Below, piece after piece: positions 1-7,720 of a stretch of 64,000 nucleotides of DNA. Position 1 is the stretch's first letter; the number at the start of each line of letters is the position of its first letter. The translations under genes were made by a program, and so were the position numbers. The notes beneath the pieces are model-generated. The model did no database searches, had not been told where the DNA came from, and was given only the letters and a program-made list of their open reading frames with translations. The DNA lies in the NCBI GenBank assembly GCA_963776465.1, contig CAVZMV010000002.1, positions 372,001 through 436,000 on the forward strand, given 5' to 3'. Origin of the DNA: DASRHK01 sp963776465 (lineage in GTDB: Bacteria; Pseudomonadota; Gammaproteobacteria; Nevskiales; Nevskiaceae).

Positions 1-1393
1 GCGCTTCGGGATCGAAGGTCGGATCGCGTCCGGCTTTCTTCTGCGCCTCGTAGTCCTTCAGCGCCTGGATCGCGGGCTTCTGCAGGATCAGGATGGCGAT
101 GATGTTGAGCCAGGACATGATGCCGACGCCGATGTCGCCCAGCGTCCAGGCGTTATCCGCCGTGCGCAGGCTGCCATAGATCACCGCTGCCATCATCGCC
201 ACGCGCAGCGCCTGCGTGATCCACGGCCGGTGGATCTTGCGGTTGATGAACGCGATGTTGGTCTCGGCCATGTAGTAGTAGGCCACCAGCGTCGTGAAGG
301 CGAAGAACAGGATTGCCAAGGCCACGAAGCCGGCGCCGAAGCCGGGGAACGTGGTCTCGATACCCGCCTGCACGAAACCCACGCCCGCTTCGACGCCGGG
401 GATGTGCTCGGTGATCATGCCGCCGGCGGGATTCTTGACGTTGTACGCCCCGGTGCCCAGGACCATGAACGCCGTCGCCGTGCAGATCAGGAACGTGTCG
501 AAGTAGATCGAGAACGCCTGCACGTAGCCTTGCTTGGCCGGATGGGACACCTCCGCTGCGGCGGCGGAATGCGGGCCGGTGCCCTGCCCTGCCTCGTTGG
601 CGTAGACGCCGCGCTTGACGCCCCACTCGACCGCAAGGCCGATGACAGCGCCATAGGCTGCCTCGGAGCCGAAGGCGCTCCTGAAGATCAGCGCGAACAT
701 CTCGGGCACCTTCTCGGAATTCAGCACCAGGATCGTAATCGCGGCAAGCACGTAGCCACCGGCCATGAAAGGCATGACGTATTCGGCGAACGTCGCGATG
801 CGCCGCACGCCACCGAAGATGATGAAACCCAGCAGCGCCGCCATCACCAGCGCCGTGAGCGCGGGCGCCAGGCCGAAGGCGTTGTGCATGCCCGCCGCGA
901 TGCCATTGGCTTGCACGCCGGGCAGTAGCAGGCCGCAGGCGAGGATCGTCGCGACCGCGAAGGTCCACGCGTACCACTTCTGCCCCATGCCCTTCTCGAT
1001 GTAGAACGCCGGGCCGCCGCGATACAGGCCCTTGTCGTCCTTCTCCTTGTAGATTTGCGCAAGCGTGCACTCGATGTACGAGGTGGAGGCGCCGAGGAAC
1101 GCCATCACCCACATCCAGAAGATCGCGCCAGGTCCGCCGAAGGCGATGGCAGTTGCGGTACCCGCGATGTTGCCCACACCGATGCGGCCCGACAGCGAGA
1201 TCGACAGCGCCTGCCACGACGACACACCGGCCGCGGACTTCTCCCCCTTCACCATCAGCCGCACCATCTCGCCGAACCCGCGCACCTGCATGAACCGCGT
1301 GCGGATCGAGAACCAGAGCCCGACGCCGAGGCATAGGTAGATGAGCGCGCGGGACCAGATGATGTTGTCGACGGCGGTGAGGAAGGCGTCCAA
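1..1393 (-). CDS. Alanine/glycine:cation symporter (AGCS family), 3' end cut by window
   Basis: Sodium-coupled uptake carrier for alanine or glycine in the inner membrane. The visible 464 codons give a multi-spanning hydrophobic protein with the family's N-terminal pattern (IIWSRALIYLCLGVGLWF, then an RTRF basic loop), the conserved stretch SLSGRIGVGNIAGTATA and the NEAGQGTGPHSAAAA motif. The visible end, with DYEAQKKAGRDPTFDPE, matches the cytoplasmic tail that closes this family, so only a few residues are missing at base 1. I chose a TTG start at 1393 because AGGAG lies six bases upstream and the protein then begins where family members do; no ATG fits. It lies 41 bases downstream of the AT-richer HEPN gene on the same strand. 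The exact amino acid carried cannot be read from sequence. Confidence 0.88.
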   Translation of the reverse strand, partial: MDAFLTAVDNIIWSRALIYLCLGVGLWFSIRTRFMQVRGFGEMVRLMVKGEKSAAGVSSWQALSISLSGRIGVGNIAGTATAIAFGGPGAIFWMWVMAFLGASTSYIECTLAQIYKEKDDKGLYRGGPAFYIEKGMGQKWYAWTFAVATILACGLLLPGVQANGIAAGMHNAFGLAPALTALVMAALLGFIIFGGVRRIATFAEYVMPFMAGGYVLAAITILVLNSEKVPEMFALIFRSAFGSEAAYGAVIGLAVEWGVKRGVYANEAGQGTGPHSAAAAEVSHPAKQGYVQAFSIYFDTFLICTATAFMVLGTGAYNVKNPAGGMITEHIPGVEAGVGFVQAGIETTFPGFGAGFVALAILFFAFTTLVAYYYMAETNIAFINRKIHRPWITQALRVAMMAAVIYGSLRTADNAWTLGDIGVGIMSWLNIIAILILQKPAIQALKDYEAQKKAGRDPTFDPEA

Positions 1394-1434
1394 GGATTTC
1401 TCCTAGTAAATCGTGAGGTAGGACGGTACGGACG

Positions 1435-2629
1435 TCACCACAGGTCAAACCTTGAAACGTCCTGCGGCATCCACGGAAAAGTATGCGAGGCTGCGATGAA
1501 GTTGCTGCCCCAAAGCATGAAACTTCCCCAATATTCCGTGGAATGACCTCCGGATATTGGGCAGTTCAACGGCGTGGTGTCCAACTTCCAGCCTTGATGG
1601 GGCTCGTTCTGGCGATTAAGCGCCGACGTGTCGACTGGTTCTATTAACGAGCCGCGCGCGAGATGATCATCTGAAACGAGTTGCTCCTGCTTCCTGATCT
1701 CCTCGATCAACCCAACAAACGTATCTCGCAACTCGCCAGTGGCCTCTGCTAGCCGACGCTTGCTGAAAACGAAGCTCAACTTCTTGCGCACGATTGGCTT
1801 CATGTCTGGAGGCATGTCAGCACCCGGGACAAACTCGGAAATGTAGGTAACGCGCTTACGGATCTCAGGATAATCCGCGACTACGTGCGGCGTGACGAGC
1901 TTTGTGAGCTTATAGCTGCAGAAGGTTTGTCCATAAAGCTGTTGGTGCAGTATTCGGCTTGAATAACTCAGTTCAACCCGGATCCAATCTTCTGAGCGAC
2001 CTTGAAAGAGAAGAACCGGAAATTCCTCCGAACCAATCGAAGCCAATTCCTTGTACCAGTTCGTGTCAGTATTTGTGGGTACTCTCTGGGATGCATTTGT
2101 TAGCTCAGCAAGACATTCGTCAACTGCTGACAGGACATGGCGAGCGTTCTGCTTGATGAGCTCCACATCCTCGGGTTTGATGGGGCGGAAATGTGCCAGT
2201 GCATTTCTGATCGTGGCTATCTCTTCCAACTTGTTCAGAATGATCTCTTTGGCGCCCGTTTCTCTGAAAAAACGAGAGAAACACTCCCAGGTACTCAGTG
2301 ATTACAACTATGAGCTCTCCTGAGGTGAGGTGCATGACGGGGCAGGAAATCGGATAGCCGATGTATCCACATTTGCTGGATTGACTAACGCGCTTTTTAG
2401 CGATGTTGCCAATAGACTCCTTGCCACCTGTTGCCACTGAAATCTGGACTGAACTCCACTGATCAAGGTTTTCATTCTTCAGAACGGTGTAAACAAAAAT
2501 ACGAAGTGAATTCTCGATTCGAAAGAGAATGTTTAACGCTTCGTAGTGATGTAGGTGGATCCACCGGCCTGGAATATCGTAAAGAGTCTCGTTCTGATGC
2601 TGAATCTGAGCCGCGTTCTTCCATTCCAT
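1435..2629 (-). pseudogene. HEPN-domain protein (Swt1/RiboL-HEPN-like), frameshifted
   Basis: Two overlapping reading frames together encode one protein of about 397 residues. The first part (from the ATG at 2629) contains ALNILFRIENSLRIFVYTVL, a helix typical of HEPN domains. The second part continues with RETGAKEIILNKLEEIATIR and then RNALAHF, an Rx4H motif of the kind that forms the RNase active site of HEPN proteins. The switch lies at a run of six A (plus strand, 2267-2272); dropping one base joins the frames without any gap. The C-terminal 230 residues are not recognised. The gene is AT-richer than everything around it and sits between nrdB and a transporter, which suggests acquisition. 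HEPN proteins are often RNA-cutting toxins or defence effectors, but no antitoxin or partner gene is visible. The frameshift could be real, programmed, or a sequencing error. Confidence 0.6.
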
Positions 2630-2642
2630 TTTTTCACCGTTC

Positions 2643-2672
2643 AAAAAACAAAGGGCCGCGATAACGCGGCCC
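2643..2672 (-). terminator. Rho-independent terminator of the nrd operon
   Basis: On the minus strand an 8-bp GC stem (GGGCCGCG/CGCGGCCC, 2653-2672) with a four-base loop is followed by TTTGTTTTTT. It begins 23 bases after the nrdB stop and ends just before the start of the HEPN gene, so it closes the nrdA-nrdB transcript and insulates the downstream gene. Confidence 0.85.
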
Positions 2673-2694
2673 GTCTTCTACCCTAGACACCAAC

Positions 2695-3930
2695 TCAATC
2701 CCAGCTCAACGCCCCGCCCGTCTGGTACTCGGTGACGCGGGTCTCGAAGAAGTTTTTCTCCTTCTTCAGGTCCATCACCTCGCTCATCCACGGGAACGGG
2801 TTCTCCGCGCCGGGATAGAGCTGCTTGAGGCCAATCTGGCTGCAGCGGCGGTTGGCGATGAACTTCATGTACTCGTTGAACATGCTGGCGTTGAGGCCCA
2901 GCACGCCGCGCGGCATGGTGTCGTGCGCGTACTTGATCTCGAGCTCGGTGGCCTCGCGGATCATGTTCAGCGCCTGCTCCTGGAACTCGGCGGTCCACAG
3001 GTGCGGGTTCTCGATCTTGATCTGGTTGATCACGTCGATGCCGAAGTTCATGTGCATCGCTTCGTCACGCATGATGTACTGGATCTGCTCGGTCACGCCG
3101 ACCATCTTGTTGCGGCGTCCGAACGAGAGCAGCTGCACGAAGCCGACGTAGAAGAAGATGCCTTCAAACACGACGTAGAAGGCGATCATGTCGCGCAGGA
3201 AGCGCTGATCGCCCTCGGGCGTGCCGGTGTGGAAGTCCTGATCGGCCAGCGACTGCGTGAACGGCAGGCTCCACGCGGCCTTGTCGTGGATCGAGGGAAT
3301 CTCGCGATACATGTTGAACACTTCCGCCTCGTCCAGACCCAGGCTCTGAATGCAGTACTGGTAGGCGTGCGTGTGGATCGCCTCCTCGAAGGCCTGGCGC
3401 AGCAGGTACTGCCGGCACTCGGGATTGGTCAGGTGCTTGTAGACCGCGAGCACCAGGTTGTTGGCGACCAGCGAGTCGGCGGTGGAGAAGAAGCCGAGGC
3501 TGCGCTTGATGATGGTGCGCTCGTCTTCGGTCAGGCCATTGGGGTCCTGCCAGAGCGCGATGTCCGCCGTCATCTGGATCTCTTGCGGCATCCAGTGGTT
3601 GTTGCAGGCGTCGAGGTACTTCTTCCAGGCCCACTCGTACTTGAACGGCACCAGCTGGTTCAGGTCTGCGCGACAGTTGATGATCTTCTTGTCGTCGACC
3701 TGAATGCGGCGCGCGCCCATCTCCAGGCTCTCGAGGCCGGTGGCGCCGGCCTCGGGCTTGCCCTGCACGGGCTTGAGCTCGAATTCGTCCGGCGGCGGCA
3801 CCGGGATGCTCGGGCTCGGGTGCGCGACTTCGGCCTTGGCCTGTCGTTCTGCAGGCGTCGGCATGCGCACGACACGGCTGGACGGCTCGGGATTCGAGGT
3901 CGGGGTTGGTGTGTCTTCCCAGGTAAGCAT
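2695..3930 (-). CDS. nrdB: Ribonucleoside-diphosphate reductase, beta (radical-generating) subunit
   Basis: Small subunit of class I ribonucleotide reductase; it holds the metal cofactor and tyrosyl radical that start NDP reduction in NrdA. The 411-residue protein carries the ligand set: D152, E183-A-I-H186, E256 and the RDEAMH block with E290 and H293. Y190, four residues after H186, is at the position of the radical tyrosine. The tail RVTEYQTGG contains a tyrosine suited to radical transfer to NrdA. The first ~75 residues are a Pro/Glu-rich, low-complexity extension not found in the shortest homologues. The ATG at 3930 is 11 bases downstream of the small gene that separates it from nrdA, so nrdA - small gene - nrdB are one transcript, regulated by the NrdR sites near 7.4 kb. 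Assignment is secure; the metal (Fe or Mn) is not readable. Confidence 0.97.
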   Translation of the reverse strand: MLTWEDTPTPTSNPEPSSRVVRMPTPAERQAKAEVAHPSPSIPVPPPDEFELKPVQGKPEAGATGLESLEMGARRIQVDDKKIINCRADLNQLVPFKYEWAWKKYLDACNNHWMPQEIQMTADIALWQDPNGLTEDERTIIKRSLGFFSTADSLVANNLVLAVYKHLTNPECRQYLLRQAFEEAIHTHAYQYCIQSLGLDEAEVFNMYREIPSIHDKAAWSLPFTQSLADQDFHTGTPEGDQRFLRDMIAFYVVFEGIFFYVGFVQLLSFGRRNKMVGVTEQIQYIMRDEAMHMNFGIDVINQIKIENPHLWTAEFQEQALNMIREATELEIKYAHDTMPRGVLGLNASMFNEYMKFIANRRCSQIGLKQLYPGAENPFPWMSEVMDLKKEKNFFETRVTEYQTGGALSWD

Positions 3931-3941
3931 TGCTATGTCTC

Positions 3942-4364
3942 CTAAATCTCAAAGGCCTCGAAGGCCTGTGAATCGTTCGATGCGCGCTGGTTGAGCTCTG
4001 GCGTGAGCAGCGCCACCAGGCGCCGCTCGACCGCCATCAGCTCGGCCTTGGATGCGCGCGGCAGGTGATGCACCGCCACCGCAAGCTCGGCCTTGGCGCG
4101 TCCTAGCTGTTCCCATCTGTCCAGGGCGCGCTGCTGGTCCAGATCCCATCTCGAAACGTCTTCCGCCATGCCCGCATACACCACCTTGCCGATGCCGTTG
4201 CCGGAGCCATCCGGCGTCGTCGTCCACACGAACACCGCGCCGCCGCGATGCGGCTTGCAGGTCTCGAGCGGATCGGGCGTCGTGAACGAGATTCCGGCGA
4301 TGTGCACCGGCTGCGCAGGCAGACCTTGCAGGAATTGGCTCAACGTTCGGTGAGATGCGGTCAT
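3942..4364 (-). CDS. Small protein between nrdA and nrdB, possible degenerate GIY-YIG fold
   Basis: A 140-residue soluble protein of unknown role, encoded between nrdA and nrdB. The ATG at 4364 has a perfect AGGAGGAA box about eight bases upstream, stronger than those of its neighbours, and starts 17 bases after the nrdA stop. Its order of features recalls GIY-YIG domains: a hydrophobic strand AVFVWTT, a second strand KVVYAGMAED (the YIG position), an SRW arginine, and a C-terminal helix VERRLVALLTPELNQ with the glutamate and asparagine usually found there. The first GIY motif is not intact, so nuclease activity is doubtful. No signal peptide or membrane segment is seen. Position inside the operon suggests co-regulation with deoxynucleotide synthesis, but a functional link is inference only. 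Confidence 0.8.
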   Translation of the reverse strand: MTASHRTLSQFLQGLPAQPVHIAGISFTTPDPLETCKPHRGGAVFVWTTTPDGSGNGIGKVVYAGMAEDVSRWDLDQQRALDRWEQLGRAKAELAVAVHHLPRASKAELMAVERRLVALLTPELNQRASNDSQAFEAFEI

Positions 4365-4381
4365 GACAGGCGTTCCTCCTG

Positions 4382-7294
4382 TTATTGGCAAGCCTCGCAA
4401 TCCGGGTCAAGGATGGAGCAGACCTTCGGCGCATCCGGCGCAGCCGCGGGCTTGACGTCGTGCCCGCCGCCTCCCGATCCGACCTTGTTCAGGCGCGTAT
4501 CGGTGATGGTCGTCTTCTCGGCGTGCGTGGCCCCGAGCGTGCGCAGGTAATACGTCGTCTTCAGGCCGCTGATCCAGGCGTGGCGATACAGATCATCGAG
4601 CTTCTTGCCGGATGGCTGGCCCATGTAGAGGTTCAGCGACTGCGCCTGGTCGATCCACTTCTGGCGACGAGAGCCGGCATCGACAAGGCGCTTGGCATCG
4701 ATCTCGAACGCGCACTTGTAGATTTCCTTGAGCTCCGCCGGCACGCGGTGGATCTTCTGCAGGTTGCCGTCGAAGTGCTTGAGGTCATGCACCATCACCT
4801 CGTCCCACAGCCCGAGCTTCTTCAGGTCGTTGGCCAGGTACTCGTTGACGACGGTGAAGTCGCCCGAGAGGTTGGACTTGACGTAGAGGTTCTGGAACGT
4901 CGGCTCGATCGACTGCGATACACCAGCGATGTTGGCGATCGTCGCGGTCGGGGCGATGGCCATGGTGTTGCTGTTGCGCATGCCCACGGTCTTGACGCGC
5001 TCGCGCAGCACGTTCCAGTCGAAGGTTCCGCTCTGCGAGGTGTCCTGCTTGAGGTAGCTGCCGCGCTGCTTGGCCAGGATCTGGATCGAGTCGATCGGCA
5101 GGATGCCCTGCGACCACAGCGAACCCTTGAACGACGGATAGGTGCCGCGCTCCTCTGCCAGATCACTCGACGCCTTGATGGCGTAGTAGCTGATCGCCTC
5201 CATCGAGTTGTCGGCGAAGGTGATCGCCTTCTCGCTCTCGTAGGGCAAGCGCAGCTGATACAGCGCGTCGTTGAAGCCCATCACGCCAAGGCCGACCGGA
5301 CGATGGCGCAGGTTGGACGCGCGCGCGGTCGCCACCGAGTAGTAGTTGTACTCGATGACGTTGTCGAGCATGCGCATCGCCGTGTTGACGGTCTTCTCGA
5401 GCTTGGCGAGGTCGAGCTTGCCGGACCCCGCCTTATCCAAAATGATGTGCGAGGCGAGGTTGACGCTGCCCAGGTTGCAGACCGCGATCTCCTGCCCGGC
5501 CTTGGTGTTGAGCGTGATCTCGGTGCAGAGGTTGGAGCTGTGCACGACGCCGACGTGCTGCTGCGGCGAGCGCAGGTTGCAGACGTCCTTGAACGTGATC
5601 CAGGGATGCCCGGTCTCGAACAACATCGAAAGCATCTTGCGCCACAGCTGCAGCGCCGGAATGCGCTTGCTGTTCTTGATGCGGCCTTCGTCGAACATCC
5701 TTTCGTACTCGGCGTAGCGCTTCTCGAAAGCGTCACCGACCAGGTCGTGCAGATCCGGCGTGTCGTTCGGCGAGAACAACGTCCACTGCCCGTCCTCCAT
5801 CACCCGCTTCATGAACAGGTCCGGCACCCAGTTCGCCGTGTTCATGTCGTGGGTGCGGCGGCGATCGTCGCCGGTGTTCTTGCGCAGCTCGAGGAATTCC
5901 TCGATGTCGCGGTGCCAGGTCTCGAGGTACCCGCAGACCGCGCCCTTGCGCTTGCCACCCTGGTTCACGGCAACCGCCGTGTCGTTGGCGACCTTCATGA
6001 ACGGCACGACGCCGTTGGACTTGCCGTTGGTGCCCTTGATGTAGCCACCCATGCCCCGCACCGGCGTCCAGTCGTTGCCCAGGCCGCCGGCATACTTGGA
6101 AAGCAGTGCATTGTCCTTGATGGCGCCGAAGATGCCGTCGAGATCATCCGGCACCTGCGTCAGGTAGCAGCTCGACAGCTGCGGGCGCAGCGTCCCGGAG
6201 TTGAACAGCGTCGGCGTCGAGGACAGGAAGTCGAACGACGACAGCAGCGTGTAGAACTCGACGGCGCGCGTCTCGCGATCGACCTCGTTGATCGCCAGGC
6301 CCATCGCCACGCGCATGAAGAACGCCTGCGGCAGCTCGAAGCGCACCTTGTTGCTGTGGATGAAGTAGCGGTCGTAGAGGGTCTGCAGCCCGAGGTAGTC
6401 GAACTTGGCGTCACGGTCCGACAGCAGCGCCTTGCCGAGCTTCTCCAGGTCGTAGAGCGCGAGCTTGGGATCGATCAGCTCCAGCGCGACGGCGCGATGG
6501 ATGTATTCGCGGAAGTACTCCGGATAGAGGCCCTTCATCTCCTCGAACGTCGGACGGCTCTCGGCCACGCCGAGGAACTTCAGCGCCTCGTGGCGCATCG
6601 CGTCCAGCAGCAGGCGTGCAGAGACGTAGGTGTAATTCGGCTCCTTCTCGATGCGCGCGCGCGCGGCGAGCGTGAGCGCCTGCGACAGCTCGCTCTCGGG
6701 GATTTCGTCGTAGAGATCGCGCAGGGCAGCCTGCACCACTTCGTCCGAATCCACGCCGGACAGGCCGGCGCAGGCTTCGGAAACGACGCGCTCGATGCGC
6801 GCCTGGTTGAGGGCGACGATCGCGCCGTCGTCGCGCTTGACGCGAATCTTCTTGGCTTCGGCCGCGGGCTTCTTGGCGGACTCGGTGGCGCGCGCCTTGG
6901 CGCGCTCCTGCGAGCGCTTCTCGCGGTAAAGCACGTAGTCGCGCGCGACCTTGTGCTCGCCCGCGCGCATCAGCGCGAGCTCGACCTGGTCCTGGACGTC
7001 CTCGATATGGACGGTGCCGCCGCCGGACAGGTGCCGGGTCAGCGCGGACACGACGGAGACGGTCAGCGTCTCGACCTTCTCGCGCATGGCCGAGCTTTCG
7101 GCGTGGGTGCCGCCTTCGACGGCCAGGAACGCCTTGGTCAGCGCGATCTGGATCTTGCTGGCGTCGAACGCGGTGACCTTGCCGTTACGTCGGATGACGC
7201 GCACGCCGCCGGGAGCGGTTGCAGCCAGCTCAACGGGCGACGCGACGGCGGGAACGCGGGATTCGGTGGGGACAACTAGGGTATCGGTCTGCAT
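4382..7294 (-). CDS. nrdA: Ribonucleoside-diphosphate reductase, alpha (catalytic) subunit with two ATP-cones
   Basis: Catalytic and allosteric subunit of class I ribonucleotide reductase, reducing NDPs to dNDPs in the cytoplasm. The 970-residue protein has two N-terminal ATP-cone domains (about residues 32-130 and 148-240) separated by a charged Lys/Arg/Ala linker, then the ten-stranded barrel. Active-site residues are visible: C376 in SSCYL, N588-x-C590-x-E592 in NLCTE, and C606 in VCNLGS. The tail has C959, C966 and C969, the redox relay to thioredoxin. The length exceeds the ~760 residues of one-cone enzymes because of the second cone, as in Pseudomonas-type NrdA, where the N-terminal cone controls activity. 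The ATG at 7294 is preceded by a purine-rich GGGGGAG. It is first in an operon with the small gene and nrdB. Confidence 0.97.
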   Translation of the reverse strand: MQTDTLVVPTESRVPAVASPVELAATAPGGVRVIRRNGKVTAFDASKIQIALTKAFLAVEGGTHAESSAMREKVETLTVSVVSALTRHLSGGGTVHIEDVQDQVELALMRAGEHKVARDYVLYREKRSQERAKARATESAKKPAAEAKKIRVKRDDGAIVALNQARIERVVSEACAGLSGVDSDEVVQAALRDLYDEIPESELSQALTLAARARIEKEPNYTYVSARLLLDAMRHEALKFLGVAESRPTFEEMKGLYPEYFREYIHRAVALELIDPKLALYDLEKLGKALLSDRDAKFDYLGLQTLYDRYFIHSNKVRFELPQAFFMRVAMGLAINEVDRETRAVEFYTLLSSFDFLSSTPTLFNSGTLRPQLSSCYLTQVPDDLDGIFGAIKDNALLSKYAGGLGNDWTPVRGMGGYIKGTNGKSNGVVPFMKVANDTAVAVNQGGKRKGAVCGYLETWHRDIEEFLELRKNTGDDRRRTHDMNTANWVPDLFMKRVMEDGQWTLFSPNDTPDLHDLVGDAFEKRYAEYERMFDEGRIKNSKRIPALQLWRKMLSMLFETGHPWITFKDVCNLRSPQQHVGVVHSSNLCTEITLNTKAGQEIAVCNLGSVNLASHIILDKAGSGKLDLAKLEKTVNTAMRMLDNVIEYNYYSVATARASNLRHRPVGLGVMGFNDALYQLRLPYESEKAITFADNSMEAISYYAIKASSDLAEERGTYPSFKGSLWSQGILPIDSIQILAKQRGSYLKQDTSQSGTFDWNVLRERVKTVGMRNSNTMAIAPTATIANIAGVSQSIEPTFQNLYVKSNLSGDFTVVNEYLANDLKKLGLWDEVMVHDLKHFDGNLQKIHRVPAELKEIYKCAFEIDAKRLVDAGSRRQKWIDQAQSLNLYMGQPSGKKLDDLYRHAWISGLKTTYYLRTLGATHAEKTTITDTRLNKVGSGGGGHDVKPAAAPDAPKVCSILDPDCEACQ

Positions 7295-7368
7295 ATGGAT
7301 GGGCTCCCCCGGGCTTTTTTACTGCTGATTGAAACGGTGACGGAAAGACAACGGAACTGACAGCGGTG

Positions 7369-7420
7369 AACCCCAATATAGTGTGTTTGCCGGATCAGTC
7401 AACCCCAACAGGCTGTGTTT
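7369..7420 (-). promoter_or_regulatory. Tandem NrdR boxes upstream of nrdA
   Basis: Two near-identical blocks read on the minus strand as AACACA-N5-TTGGGGTT. The cores are 7371-7386 and 7403-7418, exactly 32 bp apart, about three helical turns. Box 1 has the TATA centre of the NrdR consensus (ACAC..TATA..GTGT); box 2 is more degenerate in its middle. NrdR is the known repressor of bacterial ribonucleotide reductase genes and binds paired boxes with this spacing. The blocks flank and overlap the nrdA promoter. Confidence 0.75.
7375..7402 (-). promoter_or_regulatory. Sigma-70-type promoter of nrdA-nrdB
   Basis: Minus-strand TTGACT (7402-7397) and TATATT (7380-7375) are separated by 16 bases. 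The -10 lies inside NrdR box 1 and the -35 abuts box 2, a layout in which NrdR binding would exclude RNA polymerase. Predicted leader is about 70 bases. Confidence 0.6.
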
Positions 7421-7720
7421 TAGCTGTGCTTGAACGGGAGATAAGCTGTGGGCTTGCTGTGGACAGATCGGCTAAGCTGAGGCAATCAAAAGGATGTGCA
7501 GTGCAGCATCGAAATATGGGGTCGACTTCGAATATTTTCGAGGCCGATTCGCGATGCTTGACAGGGCCTTTTTTCCGAAGTTTTTGAGCCAATGCCCCCT
7601 GCTGGAACGAGGGCGGCGCATCTTGCCTGAAGCGTCCGGGAAAGGACAGGTCGACCGATGGTCGCTGGCTACAATGGGCCCGCGGACTCGCCAACAAGAA
7701 CATTCCAAGGACCGATATTC
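7421..7720 (+). other. Intergenic region before manC; weak -10 only
   Basis: No gene is credible here. Reading toward manC, TACAAT at 7670-7675 is a plausible -10 about 45 bases before the start codon, but no good -35 is placed 16-18 bases upstream. The rest, including TGTGGACAG-like sequence near 7460, shows no repeated or paired structure that I can support. Confidence 0.35.

Noticed and set aside
4385..7279. A 964-codon open frame on the plus strand opposite nrdA
   Set aside because: Complementary-strand artefact of GC-rich codon use; no recognisable sequence, while nrdA has all catalytic motifs.
7440..7475. DnaA-box-like sequences upstream of nrdA
   Set aside because: TGTGGACAG and TGTGCTTGA-like words match the DnaA box at only 6-7 of 9 positions; not enough to call.
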